From Candidatus Eiseniibacteriota bacterium (GTDB lineage Bacteria > Eisenbacteria > RBG-16-71-46), in contig JADJLL010000023.1 in assembly GCA_016710095.1 (NCBI GenBank), positions 1 through 64,000 of the forward strand: DNA of 64,000 bases, in the 5' to 3' direction. Below are positions 45,194 through 53,200 of this stretch, one piece after another. The position numbers were made by a program, and so were the translations under genes. Under the pieces are notes generated by a model. That model was given only the letters and a program-made list of their open reading frames with translations, did no database searches and was not told where the DNA came from. Within the stretch, counting starts at the first letter, position 1; the number at the start of each line of letters is the position of its first letter.

Positions 45194-46882
45194 ATGAAGC
45201 ACGGCGTCTTCTGGGCCGCGGCTCTCTTGGGAGCCGTGGCCCTCGTCGTCCCGCTCGGCGGAGACGCGCGCGCGCAGGGAGCACAGGCGCCCGACACGCT
45301 CACGGTGACGCACGCGCCCGCCGACTCCACGGCGCCGGAGGCGCCGGCACCGGCCCTTGCAGAAGGCCGCGTCGTCCGCCGCATCACCGTCGAGTCCCGC
45401 GACATCTTCGATCCGCTGCCCGAAGGCCGCCTTCGCCCGGCGTACTCGCTCGCGAACCGCCTGCACGTGCACACGCGGCCGAGCACCGTGAAGGCCTCGC
45501 TCGTCGTGCGCCCCGGCGAACGCTGGAGCGACGCGCTGCGTCACGAGTCGCAGCGCCGGCTCCGCGCGCTCGCGTTCCTCGATCCGGACACGATCGTCGC
45601 GATCCCCGCCGGCGATTCGGTGGACCTGCACGTCGTCACGCACGACCACTGGACGACGAGCCCCGAGTTCAGCCTCGAGAGCGGCGGCGGCCAGCAGTTC
45701 GGCTCGTTCGCGTTCACCGAGCGCAACTTCCTCGGCCTCGGCACGTCGCTCAGCGTGTCGCGCCATCACGATCCGGTCGGCACGTCCAGCTTCGCCTCGA
45801 TCGAGGACCACAGCGTGTTCGGCACGCGGCTCCGCGGGAAGTTCGTCGCCGGTACCGGCGCGGGCGGACAGGCGCGCGACATGGTGCTCGAGCTGCCGTT
45901 CTGGGCCGATGCGGCGCCGCGCGCATGGGGCGGTCAGTGGACGCGCAACATTTCGGAGACCGTGCTGTTCGACGATCTCGTCGAGGCCGCGACCGTGCCG
46001 CGCCGCCAGGAGACCACGGACTTCTACTGGGGCGTCGGGCGGCGCACGAGCGATGGATACATCCAGCGGTTCGTGCTGTCGTTCCACACGCTCGATCGTC
46101 ACCTCGGGCCGTCGCGGCTCGAGCCGGGCGCTCCGCTCGCGTTCGCGGGGGGCGACGAGAACCTGCGGTTGCGCCGCTTCGCGGCCGAAGCGAAGCGCTG
46201 GCGGCCGCGCTTCATCGAGCGTCGCGGCGTGGACCAGATCGACCGCATCGAGGACTTCGACGTCGGCCACGCGTGGTCGGTGATGGTCGGTTTCTCGCCT
46301 CACGCGTTCGGTTCGACGCAGGACGAGGCCTTCGCGCGATTGATGCTGCACGCGGGCACGGACGCGGGCCGCGCGGGCTTCGGCCTGTTCGACCTCGACA
46401 CGTACACCCGCGTGCACGACGGGCCGCTGGGTTCGTACGGACAAGTGGACGCGCGCTGGGTGACGACGCACGGTTCGCGTTCGGCGCTGCTCGGCGCGAT
46501 CGAAGGCGTGGCGGGCACGCGCATGGCGCGCGACTTCCAGCTCACGGTCGGCGGACTGAACGGCCTGCGCGCGTTCCCCGTGCGCGAGCTCTCGGGCACG
46601 CAGTACTGGCGCGGCAACGTCGAGTGGCGCGGCGTCGCGCGGCGCAGCGTCCTGCAGTTGGTGAGCCTCGGCGGCGCGGTGTTCTGGGACACGGCGCGCG
46701 CCTGGGGCCCCGGCTCGGGCAACGAGGGCTGGCATCACGACGCCGGCTTCGGCCTGCGGCTGAGCCTGCCGCACTCGTCGCTCAACGCGGTCGCGCGCTT
46801 CGACGTGTCGTGGCCGATCGTGCCGGACCTCGACGGGCGGCACGGGCCGTCCTTTTCCTTTGGGTCAGGCCAGGCATTCTGA
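45194..46882 (+). CDS. BamA/Omp85-like outer-membrane protein
   Basis: A 562-residue protein starting at ATG 45194, 8 bases after cpoB. The signal peptide ends at ARAQG. A single POTRA-like domain occupies about residues 88-140 (VVRPGERWSDALRHESQRRL). The C-terminal ~400 residues are beta-strand rich and contain GLNGLRAFPVRELSGTQYW, the Omp85 loop region carrying the conserved G-L-R-F-type tetrad. It ends FSFGSGQAF with a terminal Phe. Having one POTRA rather than five argues for a TamA/patatin-barrel-type relative, not the essential BamA. The substrate is unknown. Confidence 0.78.
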   Translation: MKHGVFWAAALLGAVALVVPLGGDARAQGAQAPDTLTVTHAPADSTAPEAPAPALAEGRVVRRITVESRDIFDPLPEGRLRPAYSLANRLHVHTRPSTVKASLVVRPGERWSDALRHESQRRLRALAFLDPDTIVAIPAGDSVDLHVVTHDHWTTSPEFSLESGGGQQFGSFAFTERNFLGLGTSLSVSRHHDPVGTSSFASIEDHSVFGTRLRGKFVAGTGAGGQARDMVLELPFWADAAPRAWGGQWTRNISETVLFDDLVEAATVPRRQETTDFYWGVGRRTSDGYIQRFVLSFHTLDRHLGPSRLEPGAPLAFAGGDENLRLRRFAAEAKRWRPRFIERRGVDQIDRIEDFDVGHAWSVMVGFSPHAFGSTQDEAFARLMLHAGTDAGRAGFGLFDLDTYTRVHDGPLGSYGQVDARWVTTHGSRSALLGAIEGVAGTRMARDFQLTVGGLNGLRAFPVRELSGTQYWRGNVEWRGVARRSVLQLVSLGGAVFWDTARAWGPGSGNEGWHHDAGFGLRLSLPHSSLNAVARFDVSWPIVPDLDGRHGPSFSFGSGQAF

Positions 46883-46900
46883 AGGCGTGACGCCACCGCC

Positions 46901-46958
46901 GCCGCGCCTCCGGCGCGGTGCAGCTCAGCTGGCGTCGGCCGCGCCTCCGGCGCGGTGC
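46901..46958. repeat. 21-bp direct repeat, each copy a hairpin
   Basis: The 21-mer GCCGCGCCTCCGGCGCGGTGC occurs at 46901-46921 and again at 46938-46958, 16 bases apart. Each copy folds as CCGCGCC-TCC-GGCGCGG. They lie between the Omp85-like gene and the promoter of the next gene. A related core (GGCGCC-GGA-GGCGCC) occurs near 52026-52040, so it may be a small dispersed REP-like family. Confidence 0.7.
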
Positions 46959-46977
46959 GGGTTCTGCCTCCGGGCCG

Positions 46978-47006
46978 TTGACGCTTTTCGCGGCCCCTCG
47001 TAGCGT
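46978..47006 (+). promoter_or_regulatory. candidate sigma-70 promoter of the adenosine-specific kinase gene
   Basis: TTGACG (46978-46983), a 17-base spacer and TAGCGT (47001-47006), with a start of transcription expected about 15 bases before the GGGAGGAG ribosome-binding site. Confidence 0.55.
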
Positions 47007-47027
47007 GCGGGCAAAGGGAGGAGTGCC

Positions 47028-47510
47028 ATGAACATCTCCGCCGTGCCGCTCGTGTTTCCGGCCGACTGCAATGTCGTCGTCGGGCAGTCGCACTTCATCA
47101 AGACCGTCGAGGACATCGCCGAGATCGTCGTCACCACGGTGCCCGGCGCCAAGTTCGGGCTCGCGTTCTGCGAAGCCTCGGGGCCCTGCCTCGTGCGCAC
47201 CGAAGGGAACGATCCCGAGCTGATCGAGGTCGCCACCCAGAACGCGCTCGCCGTCGGCGCGGGCCACGTGTTCCATCTCGTGCTGCGCGGCGCGTACCCG
47301 ATCAACGTGCTCCCCGCGATCAAGCAGTGCCAGGAGGTCTGCCACGTGTTCTGCGCGACGGCGAACCCGCTGCAGCTGCTCGTCGCCGAAGTCGAGCAGG
47401 GGCGCGGCGTCGTCGGCGTGATCGACGGCAGCGCTCCCAAGGGCGTCGAGGACGAGGCCGCCAAGGGCGCCCGTCGCGACTTCCTCCGCAAGATCGGCTA
47501 CAAGCGTTGA
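47028..47510 (+). CDS. adenosine-specific kinase family protein (DUF355)
   Basis: The 160 residues match the small family first seen in thermophilic archaea and bacteria as an adenosine-binding kinase (PF04008). Conserved blocks are visible: VGQSHFIKTVEDIAE, KFGLAFCEASGPCLVR, HVFHLVLRGAYPINVLPAIK, VCHVFCATANPLQLLV and RGVVGVIDGSAPKGVE. ATG 47028 has GGGAGGAG 4 bases upstream and its own promoter candidate. The physiological substrate in this organism is not known. Confidence 0.85.
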   Translation: MNISAVPLVFPADCNVVVGQSHFIKTVEDIAEIVVTTVPGAKFGLAFCEASGPCLVRTEGNDPELIEVATQNALAVGAGHVFHLVLRGAYPINVLPAIKQCQEVCHVFCATANPLQLLVAEVEQGRGVVGVIDGSAPKGVEDEAAKGARRDFLRKIGYKR

Positions 47511-47611
47511 GCCGCGCCCCGCAAGGGTCCGGCGGCCCTCGATTCGGCACGGCGGCGCGGGTAGACTGCGCCCGGGTTTCGTCCGCGCATCCCACGCGGC
47601 GGGACGGCTAG

Positions 47612-48436
47612 ATGCTCCGGTTCGGCACCTCGGGCATTCCGCGCAGCAGCGCGCGTCCGGGCACCGTGCACGGCATCCGCCGCGCCCGCGAACTCGGCCT
47701 CGACCATCTCGAGATGGCGTGGGTCAACGGCGTGAAGATGTCGGACGAGTCCGCCGACGCGATCCGCGAAGCCGCTCGCGAGCACGACCTCACGCTCACC
47801 GCCCACGCGCCCTACTACGTGAACCTGTGCGGGGCCGAGGACGTGATCGAGCGCAGTCTCGCGCGACTGGTCGAAACGGGCCGCCTCGGCACGCGCTGCG
47901 GCGCGCAGTCGTTCTGCTTTCACGCCGGCTTCTACGGAAAGCAGTCGCACGAAGAAGCCGGTGACAAGATTCTCGACGGACTCCGCGCGGTCACGAAGGG
48001 CCTGAAGAAGCTCAAGGCCGGGATCGACGTGCGGACGGAACTCACGGGCAAGCCCACGCAGGCGGGCTCGCTCGAGGAAGTGATCGCGTGGGCCGCGGCG
48101 GTGCCCGGAGTGCATCCGTGCATCGACTTCTCTCACCGCTACGCGCGCGATGCGGGACTGCACAACGATTACGAGGACTTCGCGGCCACGCTGACCGCGA
48201 TCGAACATACGCTGGGGCGCGCGGCGCTGGACCGGCTGCACGTGCACATCTCCGGCATCCAGTACGGGCCCAAGGGCGAGAAGCGGCACGAGCCGCTCGT
48301 GGAGACGGCCTTCCGATGGAAGGAACTGCTCCGCGCGCTCAAGGACCTGAACGTGTCGGGATGGGTCGTGAGCGAATCGCCGGCCATGGAAGACGACGCG
48401 CTGCTGCTCCAGAAGACTTATCGGAGGCTCAAGTGA
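47612..48436 (+). CDS. nfo: endonuclease IV-type TIM-barrel protein (AP endonuclease family 2)
   Basis: A 274-residue xylose-isomerase-like TIM barrel. Metal-ligand positions of deoxyribonuclease IV can be followed: LTAHAPYYVNL, FCFHAGFYGK, VRTELTGKPTQ, HPCIDFSHRYAR, HVHISGIQYG and VSESPAMEDD, carrying the expected His, Glu and Asp residues. It would cleave 5' to abasic sites with a trinuclear zinc centre. It heads an overlapping run of six or seven genes; the stop overlaps the next start. Confidence 0.85.
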   Translation: MLRFGTSGIPRSSARPGTVHGIRRARELGLDHLEMAWVNGVKMSDESADAIREAAREHDLTLTAHAPYYVNLCGAEDVIERSLARLVETGRLGTRCGAQSFCFHAGFYGKQSHEEAGDKILDGLRAVTKGLKKLKAGIDVRTELTGKPTQAGSLEEVIAWAAAVPGVHPCIDFSHRYARDAGLHNDYEDFAATLTAIEHTLGRAALDRLHVHISGIQYGPKGEKRHEPLVETAFRWKELLRALKDLNVSGWVVSESPAMEDDALLLQKTYRRLK

Positions 48437-49590
48437 ACGCGGGACGCGAGACGGCTCCGGTCGTCGTGGTGGGGGCGGGTTGCATCGGGGCTTCGATCGC
48501 CTATCACCTCGGCAGGCGCGGCGTGAAGGGCGTGGTGGTGCTCGAAAAAGAGAAGTTCGCGGGCACCGGCAGCACGAGCAAGGCGGCGGGCGGCATCCGC
48601 CAGCAGTTCTCGTCCAAGGTGAACGTGCAGCTGAGCAAGCTCTCGGTCGAGCACTTCCTGCGCTTCCCCGAGGAGATGGGCACCGGCGACGTGTTCTGGC
48701 CCGTCGGCTACCTGTTCCTGCTCTCCGATCCGGCGCAGTGGGCGACGTTCCAGGCGCAGGCCGACATGCAGCGCGGGCTCGGGCTGCCGGTCACGACGCT
48801 GAGCCCCGCCGACGCGTCGGCGATCGTGCCCGAGGTGAACATGGACGGCGTGCTCGGCGGCACGTTCTGCTCCACCGACGGCCTCGGCGATCCGCACATG
48901 GTCACGCAGGGCTACGAATCCAAGGCGCGCGAACTGGGCGCGAAGTTCCTCTTCGAGCGCCCCGCGACCGGGCTGCTCATGGAAGGCGACACGATCGTGG
49001 GCGTGCGCACCGCGCAGGGCGACATCCACTCGCCGCTCGTGATCAACGCCGCCGGACCGTACGCGGCCGAGATCGCGCGCTGGGCGGGCGTGGACCTGCC
49101 CGTGCTGCCGTATCGCCGCCACTGCTTCATCACGCAGCCGCTCGCGTGGGTGCACGACAAGCTGCCCATGATCGTGGACATGAACTCGGGCGTGTACATG
49201 CACCGCGAGAGCGGCGGCATGCTGCTCGGCCTCGCCGACAAGGACGAGCCGACGGGCTTCGACACGAGCGTGAACTGGGACTTCCTCGAGCAGGTCGTCG
49301 GCCCCGCCATGGAGCGCGTGCCCGGCCTCGAGGTCGCCGAGATCAAGACCGGCTGGGCGGGCCTCTACGAGACCACGCCCGATCACAACGCGGTGCTCGG
49401 TCCCGTGCAGGGCGTGAAGGGGCTGATGCTCGCGAACGGCTTCAGCGGGCACGGCTTCATGCAGGCGCCCGGTGTCGGGCAGCTGCTCGCCGAGTGGATC
49501 GTGGACGGCAAGCCGAGCCTCGACCTGTCCGGCCTCGCGCTCGAGCGCTTCCGCGACGGGCGCGTCGCGCTCGAAGCGAACGTGATCTGA
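48433..49590 (+). CDS. FAD-dependent oxidoreductase, DAO/sarcosine oxidase beta-like
   Basis: A 385-residue flavoprotein. The N-terminal dinucleotide fold VVVVGAGCIGASIAYHLGRR binds FAD. TGSTSKAAGGIRQQF follows, and the C-terminal FAD-binding block is DHNAVLGPVQGVKGLMLANG with FSGHGFMQAPGVGQLLAEW. These are features of sarcosine/dimethylglycine-oxidase-type amine oxidases. The substrate is probably a secondary or N-methylated amine or amino acid, but this is inference. GTG 48433 overlaps the nfo stop. Confidence 0.85.
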   Translation: MNAGRETAPVVVVGAGCIGASIAYHLGRRGVKGVVVLEKEKFAGTGSTSKAAGGIRQQFSSKVNVQLSKLSVEHFLRFPEEMGTGDVFWPVGYLFLLSDPAQWATFQAQADMQRGLGLPVTTLSPADASAIVPEVNMDGVLGGTFCSTDGLGDPHMVTQGYESKARELGAKFLFERPATGLLMEGDTIVGVRTAQGDIHSPLVINAAGPYAAEIARWAGVDLPVLPYRRHCFITQPLAWVHDKLPMIVDMNSGVYMHRESGGMLLGLADKDEPTGFDTSVNWDFLEQVVGPAMERVPGLEVAEIKTGWAGLYETTPDHNAVLGPVQGVKGLMLANGFSGHGFMQAPGVGQLLAEWIVDGKPSLDLSGLALERFRDGRVALEANVI

Positions 49591-49592
49591 CC

Positions 49593-50237
49593 ATGCCGAT
49601 CGAGAACCGCACGCTGTCGCTGGGCCCGCTCGGCAACAACACGTACGTGCTGACCTGCCCGGTCACGCGCGAGACGGCGATCCTCGACGTGGGCTTCGAG
49701 CCCGAGGCCGTCATCGAACTCGTGCAGCGCGAGAAGCTGCCGGTGCGCTGGCTGCTCGGCACGCACGCGCACTACGACCACGTCGCCGGCATGCTCGCGG
49801 TGCAGAAGGCCGTCGGCGGCGTGTACGCGCTGCATCCGGCCGACCGCCCGCTGCTCGCGACCGTCAAGGAGCAGGGCTCGATGTTCGGCTTCCCGCCGGT
49901 GGACGTGCCCCAGATCGGGCACGAGCTTTCCGATCGCGAGATCGTGAAGCTGGGCGAGCAGGAGCTCGAGGTGATCTACACGCCGGGCCACGCGCCCGGG
50001 CATGTGTCGTTCAAGCACGGCGACACGATCTGGGTGGGCGACGTGCTGTTCCGCGAATCCGTCGGCCGCACCGACCTGCCGCTCAGTTCCTGGAAGGACC
50101 TCGTGCACAGCGTGCGCGAGCGGCTGTTCTGTTTCGGCGACGACGTGCGCTGCCTGCCCGGCCACGGTCCGCTCACGACGATCGGTCACGAGCGCGACTG
50201 GAACCCGTTCGTCGGCGACGGAGCGATCAAGCGATGA
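49593..50237 (+). CDS. metallo-beta-lactamase-fold hydrolase, glyoxalase II-like
   Basis: The 214 residues carry the zinc-binding THAHYDHVAG (HxHxDH), then TPGHAPGHVSF, WVGDVLFRESVGRTDLP and the final LPGHGPLTTIGHER. They lack the C-terminal substrate domain of true glyoxalase II, as in YcbL-type hydrolases. A thioester or related small substrate is likely. It starts 2 bases after the oxidoreductase stop and overlaps the next start. Confidence 0.85.
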   Translation: MPIENRTLSLGPLGNNTYVLTCPVTRETAILDVGFEPEAVIELVQREKLPVRWLLGTHAHYDHVAGMLAVQKAVGGVYALHPADRPLLATVKEQGSMFGFPPVDVPQIGHELSDREIVKLGEQELEVIYTPGHAPGHVSFKHGDTIWVGDVLFRESVGRTDLPLSSWKDLVHSVRERLFCFGDDVRCLPGHGPLTTIGHERDWNPFVGDGAIKR

Positions 50238-51265
50238 GCGATCGTCACCGCGACTTCCCGAACGCGCTCGACATTCATCCGACCGCCTTCGTCGCGCCCG
50301 GCGCGATCGTGGTGGGCGAGGTGAAGCTCGGCGCGCGTTCGTCCGTCTGGTTCAACACGGTCGCGCGTGGTGACTCCGAGCGCATCGAGATCGGCGACGA
50401 CACGAACATCCAGGACAACTCGGTCGTGCACGTGGACGATGGTCTGCCCGCGATCGTGGGCCACCGCGTGACGGTCGGGCACCGCGCGATCGTGCACGGC
50501 TGCGTGGTCGAGGACGACGTGCTGATCGGCATGGGCGCCGTGGTGCTCTCGGGCGCGCGCATCGGCACGGGCTCGCTGATCGGAGCGGGCGCGCTGGTGA
50601 AGGAAGGCCAGGTGATCCCGCCGGGCTCGCTCGCGCTCGGCGCACCCGCGCGCGTGATTGGTCCGGTGTCCGAAGCGCACACGCTCGCGATCGCCGTCGG
50701 CGCGAAGCACTACGCGGAGCTGTCGCAGGCGTACCTGAAGCGCGGCGTCCTCGGCGTGCGCACCTCCAGCGCGCACCTGTTGCCGCTGGCCTCCCAGCCG
50801 ATGACATGGCTCGAGTGGGAGCAGCGGCTCGAGGTGCTGCGCGGCGGCCCCGCGTGGGCGGCGGCGCAGCTCGCGACGGCGGGAGAGTCGCGGTTCGCGG
50901 CGCGGCCCGCGGCCGGCAAGTGGGGCGGCACGGACGTGCTCTGCCACCTGCGCGACTGCGACCGCGACCTCATGCACGCGCGGCTCGTGCGCATGCTCGC
51001 CGAGGACTTCCCGGCGCTGCCACCTTCGGCGCTCGAGACCGGGATGTACGCGGCGGCGTCCGCCGCCGAGGCGCTCGCCGCGTGGACGGCCGAGCGCACC
51101 GCCGCGATGCGCGTGCTCGACTCGCTGCGCGCCGACGCGTGGCGCCGCCCCTGGCTGCACGCGAAGTTCGGACCGCTGACGCTCGCCGATCACGTGCGCA
51201 TGTGGAGCGATCACGACCTGTCGCACCGCCGCCAGATCCGCGCGGCGCTGGAGGGCCACGCGTGA
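50234..51265 (+). CDS. gamma-carbonic anhydrase-like / DinB-like fusion protein
   Basis: A single 343-residue frame with two domains. Residues 1-175 are a left-handed beta-helix of the gamma-carbonic anhydrase/PaaY family. RGDSERIEIGDDTNIQDNS is present, and the three zinc histidines H66, H83 and H88 sit in VVHVDD, VTVGHRAIVHGC. Residues about 190-343 look like a DinB-type four-helix bundle, with LCHLRDCDRDLMHARL and HDLSHRRQIRAAL supplying two metal-type histidines. A linker of about 20 residues (RGVLGVRTSSAHLLP) joins them. An internal ATG at 50801 could start the second part but lacks a ribosome-binding site. Either a genuine fusion or an indel that removed a stop is possible. The start overlaps the previous stop. 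Confidence 0.75.
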   Translation: MSDRHRDFPNALDIHPTAFVAPGAIVVGEVKLGARSSVWFNTVARGDSERIEIGDDTNIQDNSVVHVDDGLPAIVGHRVTVGHRAIVHGCVVEDDVLIGMGAVVLSGARIGTGSLIGAGALVKEGQVIPPGSLALGAPARVIGPVSEAHTLAIAVGAKHYAELSQAYLKRGVLGVRTSSAHLLPLASQPMTWLEWEQRLEVLRGGPAWAAAQLATAGESRFAARPAAGKWGGTDVLCHLRDCDRDLMHARLVRMLAEDFPALPPSALETGMYAAASAAEALAAWTAERTAAMRVLDSLRADAWRRPWLHAKFGPLTLADHVRMWSDHDLSHRRQIRAALEGHA

Positions 51266-51948
51266 TCGTCACGCCCGGACCGCTGGCGGCGCCCGCGTCG
51301 CGCCTGCTCGCCGCGCTCGCGGCGAAGGGGCACGACGTGCGCGAGGCGTCCGCGGGCCTGCCCTCGGGCGACGCGCCGGTCACGCTCGCGATCTCCGACG
51401 GACCGTTCCTGTTCGACTTCGCGGGACTCGTGCGCGCGATCGCGCCGCGGCCGTTCCGCGTGCTGATGCTGTCCCGCCTCGGCGCGCACCCGGACGCGAA
51501 GGCCGCGTCGCTGCAGCGGCTCTGGCGGCTGGAAGAGCACGTGCGCGGCGGGGGAGCGCCGACGCTCACGCTGCGGTTCGCGCCGCTGCTGGGGCCGGAC
51601 ACGCCGCTCTGGAACAAGCTCCGCACGCAGCCTTCGCTGCCGCGGGGCGGCCGCACGCAGCTCAACCCCGTCGCCGAGCGCGACGCGGTCGAGACGCTCG
51701 TGCGCGCGCTCGCGAGCGACGCGCCGTGGAGCGACTGGTACGAAGTGGCCGGGCCGCGCGTCTGGACGCTGGGCGAGTTGCGCGGCCTTGCGCGCGACGC
51801 GGGGCGCGGCCGGGACGCGGGCGAGTGGGAGCCGTCGTTGGACGAGATGGCCGAGCACCGGCTGGCCGAGAGCGCGCCGTGGTGCGCGCGCTTCGGCATC
51901 ACGCCGGCGCCGATCGAGCAGGCGGTGCGGGAAGAGGTGGCCGCGTGA
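51262..51948 (+). CDS. NAD(P)-binding-type protein, NmrA/SDR-like (tentative)
   Basis: The 228 residues begin at GTG 51262, overlapping the previous stop. Sequence from the N-terminus (VTPGPLAAPASRLLAALAAKGH) resembles a degraded nucleotide-sugar/SDR Rossmann start without a glycine motif. Later RFAPLLGPDTPLWNKLR, LNPVAERDAVETLVRAL and WTLGELRGLARDA resemble the C-terminal substrate half of NmrA/atypical SDR proteins. Catalytic activity is doubtful since the cofactor GxxGxxG is missing. Function is unknown; it sits between the carbonic-anhydrase-like gene and moaB. Confidence 0.55.
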   Translation: MIVTPGPLAAPASRLLAALAAKGHDVREASAGLPSGDAPVTLAISDGPFLFDFAGLVRAIAPRPFRVLMLSRLGAHPDAKAASLQRLWRLEEHVRGGGAPTLTLRFAPLLGPDTPLWNKLRTQPSLPRGGRTQLNPVAERDAVETLVRALASDAPWSDWYEVAGPRVWTLGELRGLARDAGRGRDAGEWEPSLDEMAEHRLAESAPWCARFGITPAPIEQAVREEVAA

Positions 51949-52056
51949 GCGCGCGACGACCGGCACCGGCGGCGATGCCCGCACGCAAGGGGGCGGCTCG
52001 GCGGCGGCGGCCCGCGCGAACCGCGCGGCGCCGGAGGCGCCGGCTCCAGCCCGAAG

Positions 52057-52581
52057 TTGAAAATCATCCGTAGCGGCGAGCACCGTCCGCACGGCGCGCC
52101 GCGCGCGATCGGGTGCGCGATCGTCACGGTCTCGGACACACGCCGCGCGCACGACGACGGCAGCGGCGCCCGCGCGCACGAGATGCTCGAGCACGCCGGG
52201 CACGAAGTGCTGCAGCGCGCGTGGGTGCGCGACGAGATTCCCGCGATCCGCAAGGCCGTGCGCGCGCTGCTCAAGCGCGCCGACGTGGACGTCGTGCTCG
52301 TCACCGGCGGTACCGGCGTCGCGCCGCGCGACGTCACGCCCGAAGCGCTCGCGCCGCTCTTCACGCGCGAGCTGCCGGGTTTCGGCGAACTCTTCCGTGC
52401 GAAGTCCGTCGCGCAGATCGGCGCCGCCGCGTGGCTCAGCCGCGCGAGCGCGGGCGTCGCCGCGGGACGGCTGCTCGTCATGCTTCCGGGTTCGACCCCC
52501 GCGGTCGAGCTCGCGCTCGAATCACTGCTGCCGCCCGAACTCGCGCACGCCGTGCGCCTGCTCGGGCGTTTCCAACCCTGA
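52057..52581 (+). CDS. moaB: MoaB/MogA-family molybdopterin protein
   Basis: A 174-residue molybdenum-cofactor adenylyltransferase-like protein. Motifs: CAIVTVSDTRRAHDDGSG, VVLVTGGTGVAPRDVTPEA and the final LVMLPGSTPAVELALE. These mark the MoaB/MogA fold that binds molybdopterin. The proposed TTG start at 52057 has GGAGG about 20 bases upstream, too far to be convincing; the 108 bases before it are GC-rich and carry no other good start. No other molybdenum-cofactor gene is in the window. Confidence 0.82.
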   Translation: MKIIRSGEHRPHGAPRAIGCAIVTVSDTRRAHDDGSGARAHEMLEHAGHEVLQRAWVRDEIPAIRKAVRALLKRADVDVVLVTGGTGVAPRDVTPEALAPLFTRELPGFGELFRAKSVAQIGAAAWLSRASAGVAAGRLLVMLPGSTPAVELALESLLPPELAHAVRLLGRFQP

Positions 52582-52589
52582 GGGCCGAC

Positions 52590-53144
52590 ATGTCCATCAA
52601 GTCCGACAAGTGGATCCGCCGGATGTGCCAGGAACACGCGATGATCACGCCGTTCGAGGAGAAGCTCGTGCGCACGGGTGTCATTTCGTACGGCCTGTCG
52701 TCGTACGGCTACGACGTGCGCGTGGCGAACGAGTTCAAGATCTTCACGAACGTGAACTCGACCGTACTCGATCCCAAGCACGTCGATCCGCGCAACATGG
52801 TCGACTACACCGGCGACGTCTGCATCGTGCCCCCGAACTCGTTCGCGCTCGCGCGCACGGTCGAGTACTTCAAGGTGCCGCGCAACGTGCTGTGCGTGTG
52901 CGTGGGCAAGAGCACGTACGCGCGCTGCGGCATCATCACGAACGTGACGCCGTTCGAGCCCGAGTGGGAGGGACACGTCACGCTCGAGATCTCGAACACG
53001 ACGCCGCTGCCCGCGAAGATCTACGCCAACGAAGGGCTGGCGCAGGTGCTGTTCTTCGAGTCGGACGAGCCGTGCGAGACGTCGTATGGTGACCGTTCCG
53101 GCAAGTACCAGAAGCAGACCGGAATCACGCTTCCTCGGCTGTAG
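52590..53144 (+). CDS. dcd: dCTP deaminase
   Basis: Deaminates dCTP to dUTP for thymidylate synthesis. The 184 residues show the trimeric dUTPase-like fold: SYGLSSYGYDVRV, VGKSTYARCGI, and EWEGHVTLEISNTTP with the catalytic glutamate, then GLAQVLFFESDE. ATG 52590 is 9 bases after the moaB stop. Confidence 0.94.
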   Translation: MSIKSDKWIRRMCQEHAMITPFEEKLVRTGVISYGLSSYGYDVRVANEFKIFTNVNSTVLDPKHVDPRNMVDYTGDVCIVPPNSFALARTVEYFKVPRNVLCVCVGKSTYARCGIITNVTPFEPEWEGHVTLEISNTTPLPAKIYANEGLAQVLFFESDEPCETSYGDRSGKYQKQTGITLPRL

Positions 53145-53200
53145 AACTTCCGTCCCGCCTTCCCCCGGCGGTCCACGGTCCTTTTTTCGAAAGGCCCCGT

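Noticed and set aside
51945..52076. Small Arg/Ala-rich frame between the NAD-binding-type gene and moaB
   Set aside because: It is short, low in complexity (runs of Arg and Ala), overlaps the proposed moaB start and matches nothing recognisable.
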